Shown piece by piece: positions 58,512 through 64,000 of a DNA stretch of 64,000 nt; the stretch's first letter is position 1, and each line of letters begins with the position of its first letter. The position numbers and the translations under genes are program-made. Where the stretch lies: assembly GCA_009809945.1 (NCBI GenBank), contig WTPW01000029.1:1-64000 (forward strand), in the 5' to 3' direction. Under the pieces are notes generated by a model, which was given only the letters and a program-made list of their open reading frames with translations, was not told the origin of the DNA and ran no database searches. This stretch comes from Gigaspora margarita (Eukaryota > Glomeromycota > Glomeromycetes > Diversisporales > Gigasporaceae).

Positions 58512-59729
58512 TGATAATGAAGACTAAATTTGTGAGTTTATAATCTGGTCAACAAATTTTTTGCCTTAGGCCATTTTTTTAGCGTTGGCTTAAGAGAGAT
58601 GCTATAAATATGTCTTATTATAATAATATAATATTATTTTCAAAATTACATACAAAAATGTGCATATACAAAACTTGGATCTGGTACATTTCACCAGTTT
58701 TAAAACCTTTACAACTGTTCTCATATTTTTTTTTCATTTAGTAAGAATTAATAAAACGAATGATTATTTGACTGATTTTTTTTTTTTTGATTTGGCAATA
58801 AGTATTATATCATAAATATTAAATTTTTTTTTCTCAGGGTATTCGCATCTGAATTTTACAATATAAAATTGCTTTAATCAGCTAGAAAATGATGTAAATA
58901 TTAACATGGAATAATTAATATCATATCAACTATTACTCCATCACTTATATCGAATATTCACAGAGAATAAGCCATTTAATTTCTATTTTTTTATAGTTAT
59001 ATACTAATGTACAGTGTTATACTTTATTTATCTGTTATGATGAACAGATCATGATACAGGTGAAAACAACATGACTGATATCCAACACAAATAGAAGATT
59101 ATTCAACTTATTCAGTTATTCTTTGTACACTCGTGCTATGCCTTTTTAAATATTGTATAATCATACATGTTGCTATCTATTTCAATATATACATTGTTTG
59201 AAAGAGGGTTAAAAATAGTTACATTAAATTTTGAATGGAAGTTTACATATATTACGACTTACATTTTTTTTTTTTTTGAACTTATTATACTAAGGGTTTC
59301 AGAATAAAAATTCATTTTTTTTATTTTGATAAAATAAGACAATGTATTTATTATCAAATAAGTTTTTTTTTAAATCTTATTTATTTTTTAATTAATTAAA
59401 ATTCGAATGCACTTTTTTTTATGACCTTCCTGATTATAAGTTATTTTATTGTTAATCAATACTCAACAATGTCCAATTGAACAAATAAATAATCTTTTAA
59501 AGACACTTATTTTTTTTTACTCAACTAGCAAGAATAAAACTATTACTAAAGTTTCGAAATTTTTTTTTAACAAACTATTGGAATTAATACAAGCCATAGA
59601 ACTGATCATTTTTTTTCTACTGTACTATAAGTGAAAGAACATTTAAAATCTAACGATTTTTTTTTAGTTCTTTGCTTAAATATAATAGTTGCTTAAAAGT
59701 TATCTTTGGAGACAATAATATATAGGATT
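58512..59729. other. No gene seen
   Basis: AT-rich. T8 slots occur near 58727-58832 and 59266-59665. The frame at 59449-59634 is interrupted by slots and has no recognised motif. Confidence 0.5.
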
Positions 59730-60160
59730 ACTTAAGTAATATTTGTTAAGCCATATAAAAAAAAAATTTAAGCGAAAGTTTAATAAGTTATATATCAATA
59801 AATTATATAAAAAATAATTTAAGCCAAGTTTAGTAAGTAATATAAAAAAATAATTTTTTTTAATGTTTAGTAAGCTATATGAAAAAGAATAATTTAGAAC
59901 AATTTTTTTTTTTGAGTACTGGTTTAGTAAGTAATTTGAGCATGTTCAGTATTTTTTTTGAGTGAAGATTTAGTAAGTAATTTGAGCAAAGGTTCAGTAA
60001 TTTTTTTTAGTGAAGGTTCAGTAAGTAATTAGAGCTAAGGTTAAATAAGTTTTTTTTACTAAGGTTCAGTAAGTTATATAAAAAAAATAATTTGAGCATT
60101 TTTTTTATAAGTAATTTGAGCAAAGGTTCAGTAAGTAATTTGAGCGTTTTTTTTTCTCAT
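59730..60160. repeat. Minisatellite, about 24 bp unit
   Basis: Units of AAGTAATTTGAGCAAAGGTT followed by CAGT run with drift; the left part has ATATAAAAAAATAATTTAAGC variants. T8 slots replace part of every second unit. Confidence 0.82.
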
Positions 60161-60289
60161 TATNATTAATAAATAGTTTGTTAATCTTCATAATAAACTT
60201 ACATCTCTAAATGATTTTCGGATTTCAAAATTTTGATACACAAGTTTTTTTAAACTTTTATTTATTTCCAAAATATGCTATTTTTTTTT

Positions 60290-61190
60290 ATTCTGAAACC
60301 TCTTACTGAGGATACTTGAAAGAAAATATCGTCAGTCGAATTTCAGTAGTATTTTTTTGTTGCATTATGCATAAAGATTAATGATATTTGATTTTTTTTT
60401 AGAAAAGGTATTAATTAATTAATGGTAAGTTTTCCAGTTGTTTTTTTTTCAATTTTTGAAACTTAATAATCATAATTAGGATATCTGAAATTTTTTTTCA
60501 AATTTAAATAGTATATTTTTGTCTCGCATAAAGGTTACATTTTTTTTATGGCAGAAATGGAAAGATATTAATTAATTAGTAGTGAGAATTTTTTTTGTAA
60601 TTGGTTCAATTTTTGAAACTTATCATTATAATGAAGATTTTTTTTAAGATCAGTCAAATTTTAGTGGTGCATTTTTGTCTCACATATTTTTTTTAATATC
60701 CTGATAGCAGAAAGAAAAGGTATTAATTAATTAGTTTTTTTTTTTTCAGTTGTAATTGGTTCAATTTTGAAACTTATAAGGGCCGTGTCATTAATCACCT
60801 GATTATTTTTTATCAGAGGCCTACCCCCCTCCCTCTTCTTCAATATATATATAGTCAGGTTCTTATATATAATTTCAACTTTTTTTACCTCCTCTCCCCT
60901 AAAAAATCACCTGATTTTTGTCACTCCCCTAATCATAATGAGGATATCTGAAAAAATCAATTGAATTTTAGTAGTGCATTTTTGTCTCATGTAAAGGTTA
61001 ATGATATACTAATAGCAGAAAAAGGAAATATATTAACTAATTAGTGGTAAGAATTCCATTTGTAATTGGTTCAATTTTTTTTTTTTATCATTATAATAAA
61101 TATCCTGAAAAGATCTGTCAAATTTCAGTAGTACATTTTTGTCCCATGTAAAGGTTAACAATATCTGATAGCAGAAAAGGAAATATTGCC
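60290..61190. repeat. Tandem repeat, about 150-165 bp unit
   Basis: Units contain AGGATATCTGAAA, AGTAGTGCATTTTTGTCTCA, TAAAGGTTAATGATAT, AGCAGAAAAGG, TATTAATTAATTAGTGGTAA and TGTAATTGGTTCAATTTTTG. About six copies are seen. A MITE (60780-60929) splits one of them. Confidence 0.82.
60780..60929. mobile_element. PIF/Harbinger-like MITE, 151 bp family, copy 4
   Basis: GGGCCGTGTCATTAATCACC and a near-complementary right end, with TAA at 60777-60779 and 60930-60932. The surrounding tandem unit continues across it (GAAACTTA, then TCATAATGAGGATATC). No T8 slot lies inside. Confidence 0.88.
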
Positions 61191-62335
61191 AAAACATCCA
61201 CGCTTAAATCCCAATTTATCTTGCAAACTTTTTCGATTTATGTTTAACTTCTGCTAGTAATTTCTTCTACATAAGTAACCTTATTGTCTGGAATTTTGTT
61301 TGGATTACTAGTCACATATTGATAAATTCAAACTTGAGAGATTTTAATATCAGAAAATTTAGATTTATTCTAAGATCTTTTTTTTTATATATAATTGGTT
61401 GAAATAAATTAATTAAAAATCTCATATCATTTTTATAAATATTGTTGTGGTTGAATCTAGAACATGGCTAAGATGAAAATTGATTTAAAAATATAAACCT
61501 TACCAAAATCCACTTATGCTCCTTTATTATCAGAACTTACCCTAAACTCTAACCTAATTATATTATAAAAAAGCTAAAAAAAATGCATCTGAAATTTTAT
61601 ATTAAAATAATTAAAATTTCTTTTTCTAGTTTTAGTCTCAATAAATATTAACTCTAGAATGACACATGCGCAGGATTTTTATATAAGTGATGGTGTAATG
61701 AATAATTTGTTCCTTTGTTTCTCACTTTCATATTTGTATAATTCTTTAAGTTGTCACATACCTTCCATAGCCACATTAATCTTATCTTTCTAGTTTAGGT
61801 ATTATTATGTATTCTTAGTGGCTGTTATTTTGGGTACATTAAAACATTGGGGTGGCTATGTGAACATAGTCATTTAAACCTGTTGGGCAATGAAAGTTCG
61901 AAAAGCCTACTGTGTCAATGTAATCAAAGCTACAAAGTAAGCATAGCCATTATAGCATAGATGTAGTGGTAGTGAAGTAAACATATAACCTGCCTGAGAT
62001 TTAGAATGTATATAAAGGGTTGCCCTTGCCTTTAGTTTACAATAATAAAATGTATCTAATTTATGCTCTTAAAAGTCATCCTTAAAAAACATACATTCTT
62101 TTAATAATAAATGCCTAATAAATCATAAATATCTGCATCCCATAAATTACTGCCAAATTTATGTGACATTCTAACCTCAACCATCAGAGTTAATCTCAGC
62201 ATGAAAGTACGAAGCTCTCCCATATGATAGTTACAATAGCAAGAAAAAACCTGTTTTTTTTTTTTCAATTTTATTTTTGTATTATACAAAATAAATTAGT
62301 TTTTTTTTTTTTATTTGCTTAACTATGCTATGTTC
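61191..62335. other. No gene seen
   Basis: Mostly comb-free AT-rich sequence with somewhat higher complexity than its surroundings. The minus-strand frame at 62101-62289 (62 codons) has no recognised domain. I cannot support a gene. Confidence 0.45.
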
Positions 62336-62338
62336 TAA

Positions 62339-62855
62339 GGGGGCATCTATAATTTTTTTTATGTACCCCTACATAGTAGCTCTTGACCCCCCCTCTACTA
62401 TATAAAAAAATTTGTAAAAATCCGTATGTTTATATATAAAATTTTACAAAAACTTGAATATATTATGACCCAGTGATCTTCTCTAGATGATTTTGGTACC
62501 ATTCGATTCGTCTCTATGAGACGAATCCAATGGTATCAAAATCTTTTTTTTTTTTTCACTGGATCACGTTTTATTAACGAAATACTATTGATTTTATTTT
62601 TTTTTTATAAGAAAACATAATAACCAATAGTATTTCGTTAATAAAATTTTTTTTAGTCATCCAAATCAAATGAAATTGGTACCATTCGAATCCTCACCTC
62701 GAGATGATTCGAAGGTACCAAAATTATATAATTTGGACCACTGAATCAAATTTTTAGAAAAAAATTGTGTTATGTTAGAGGGACCCCTATATATTGCAAA
62801 ATCGTTATATTTTGGGGACCCCCCCTCAAGAATAACGTAATTTTTGGATGCCCCC
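62339..62855. mobile_element. PIF/Harbinger-like MITE, 517 bp
   Basis: The ends GGGGGCATCTATAATT and, reversed, GGGGGCATCCAAAAATTACG are flanked by TAA (62336-62338, 62856-62858). Second-level inverted repeats lie inside: GGTACCATTCGA stretches at about 62500 and 62680, and ATTAACGAAATACTATTG facing its complement near 62572 and 62625. C-rich runs (GACCCCCCCT) occur just inside both ends. T8 slots overwrite 62353, 62549, 62598 and 62647. Confidence 0.85.
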
Positions 62856-62989
62856 TAATAGGCCAAACCTTAACTAGTAGCTGTCTTCCTAACAGGTCAC
62901 ACTGTCCAATACCTTGGCTTAATAACTAACAATACTGATTACATACACTATACTTTTATCACTGGTCAATTGACTAATAGTCAAAATTA

Positions 62990-63340
62990 CATTATACTCA
63001 TGAGTAGCAGATAATTTGAGACAAAATTATAACAATAATCATGATAGAAGTACAACTGTTAATTTATTACAATAGCAAGTAAGGATTGTAACTAATTCTA
63101 ATACAAATTAACAACTTACTGGTATTGCAATAGATTGCATTGTGAATTATAACAGAAATCATGACTGCAAATTCAATACAAACTGACTAAACTATATTCT
63201 GAAAGAAATCATAACTGTACTGTATTTACCACAATACCTCATAAGTTTTATAACAAAATTTTTTATACAATAATTTTAGATAGAATTTATGACTATATTT
63301 CCAATACTGGTCGAATAAAGCTATATCAGGAACTGTATAG
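62990..63340. repeat. Satellite of about 105 bp units (dispersed family), right-hand outpost
   Basis: AATTATAACAGAAATCATGA, AATTCTAATACAAATTAAC and ATAACAAAATTTTTTATAC mark degenerate units of the family seen at 12.5 kb and 27.6-42.6 kb. Confidence 0.65.
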
Positions 63341-63342
63341 TT

Positions 63343-63830
63343 AGATAAAAACTGGAGATGTATCAAGTTTCGATATGTATCCAGTTTTTATTTTTAAAAT
63401 CATGCCCTATCAGGCAACTGATAGGCCTATGATTATAACCTGAATATAAAATAATAAATATAAATTATATCATAATATAATCAGAAATAAATCGGATAAA
63501 CCTATATAGCTATTGATTATTTTATATGTATATGATATTTAGATTATAATACTTGATATCAAAATAAATAACTAGTACAGATCTGGTAAAATATAATAAT
63601 AACTACAAGCCATATCAGGTAAAGCATTGTCAGATAAAAATGGAAGCATATCAGGTTTCGATATGTCTCCAGTTTTAAGTTTAAATCATAGCAATATCAG
63701 ATACCCAATATGCATTTAGAATTAACATGAAAGTAAACTTATAACCAGTAATCACATCGGAAGTTATTCAGAGATAAATAAAATATACCTATAAAAATAC
63801 TGATAAACTATATGCCTATAAGTTTTTTTT
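63343..63830. repeat. Direct repeat, about 292 bp unit
   Basis: GATAAAAACTGGAGATGTAT followed by TTTCGATATGTATCCAGTTT at 63343 recurs at about 63635 as GATAAAAATGGAAGCATATC and TTTCGATATGTCTCCAGTTT. Downstream blocks with ATAACC, AAATAAA and CTATAAAA also line up. The second unit runs to the T8 slot at 63823. Confidence 0.75.
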
Positions 63831-64000
63831 ATATAAATATCCAGTAAATCTATAAAGTCTATGATATTTGTTTTTTTTTACTTAATAAAAATAAAGCATG
63901 TCAGAAGTTTTTTTTTTTTTTTTTTTTTAAAATGCCATAGTTGAAACTTTATTTAAATAAAAAACAAAAGATTTACATTTTAAAGATTTCAAAGCTAAAT

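Larger units (their letters stand above)
49221..63928. other. Coordinate-locked comb of T8 runs every 49 bases (probable data artefact)
   Basis: Runs of eight T start at 49270 + 49k. Clean examples are 49711 (k=9), 51181 (k=39), 53680 (k=90), 56571 (k=149), 59952 (k=218), 60001 (k=219), 62353 (k=267) and 63823 (k=297). Dense blocks cover about 49.2-50.26, 52.9-54.8, 55.8-57.9, 59.3-60.15 and 60.4-60.75 kb. Slots in between are often native. In repeats with clean copies, eight native bases are replaced one for one. The first base run after the N gap is the tail of slot k=-1. I saw no slot upstream of the gap. Confidence 0.93.

Noticed and set aside
49270-63928. T8 runs as phased T-tracts, nucleosome signals or a transposon target series
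   Set aside because: The grid is exact in coordinates, ignores insertion boundaries and replaces bases without changing length, so a biological cause is not credible.
1-64000. tRNA and rRNA genes
   Set aside because: I found no cloverleaf with A and B box sequence and no rRNA-like GC-rich block; a covariance-model scan would be decisive but could not be run.

Overview
The window begins at a chromosome end: 15 copies of the TTAGGG-type telomere repeat (read here as TAACCC) open the sequence. The DNA is very AT-rich, has no bacterial-style gene packing, and contains degenerate Sel1-like repeat coding sequence (key strings GIGAQKDKNK and KAFEYYKKS), an RTC4-like domain and many Ty3-type retrotransposon fossils. 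Together these suggest a fungus, and most likely an arbuscular mycorrhizal fungus (Glomeromycotina, such as Rhizophagus or a relative). That placement is an inference from family knowledge. I see no intact conventional host gene, no tRNA or rRNA, and no CRISPR.

Layout. 1-3.7 kb: telomere, subtelomeric duplications, a long 22-23 bp minisatellite, a 186 bp tandem repeat and an inverted repeat. 4.5-8.5 kb: two terminal-inverted-repeat (TIR) elements, one a 2.1 kb foldback-like element whose arms have opposite base skew. 8.8-13 kb: a solo LTR split by a MITE, then a higher-order minisatellite carrying a 214 bp palindrome. 15-21.2 kb: retroelement fossils. 21.2-26.9 kb: tandem repeats and a three-fold repeated block with a Sel1-like pseudogene, a MITE and a 440 bp inverted repeat. 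27.6-42.6 kb: one satellite array of about 105 bp units, forced apart by at least five insertions, some two or three levels deep. They include a 9.1 kb Ty3-type fossil that holds a younger LTR element with an open 294-codon Sel1-like frame. 43.5-46.3 kb: a Sel1-like pseudogene array split by a 1 kb hAT-type element. 46.3-50 kb: satellites around a 914 bp assembly gap. 50-64 kb: palindromic satellite, MITEs, a broken RTC4-like gene near 57-58 kb and more tandem repeats.

The strongest oddity is downstream of the gap. From 49,221 to 63,928, runs of eight T recur on an exact 49-base coordinate grid (start = 49,270 + 49k) and overwrite native bases without changing length. A MITE terminal repeat at 49,660 shows the replacement directly. 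This looks like data corruption rather than biology, and coding calls in this part need caution.

There is no working pathway to describe. The window is a subtelomeric graveyard in which target-site duplications let the order of many insertions be read.
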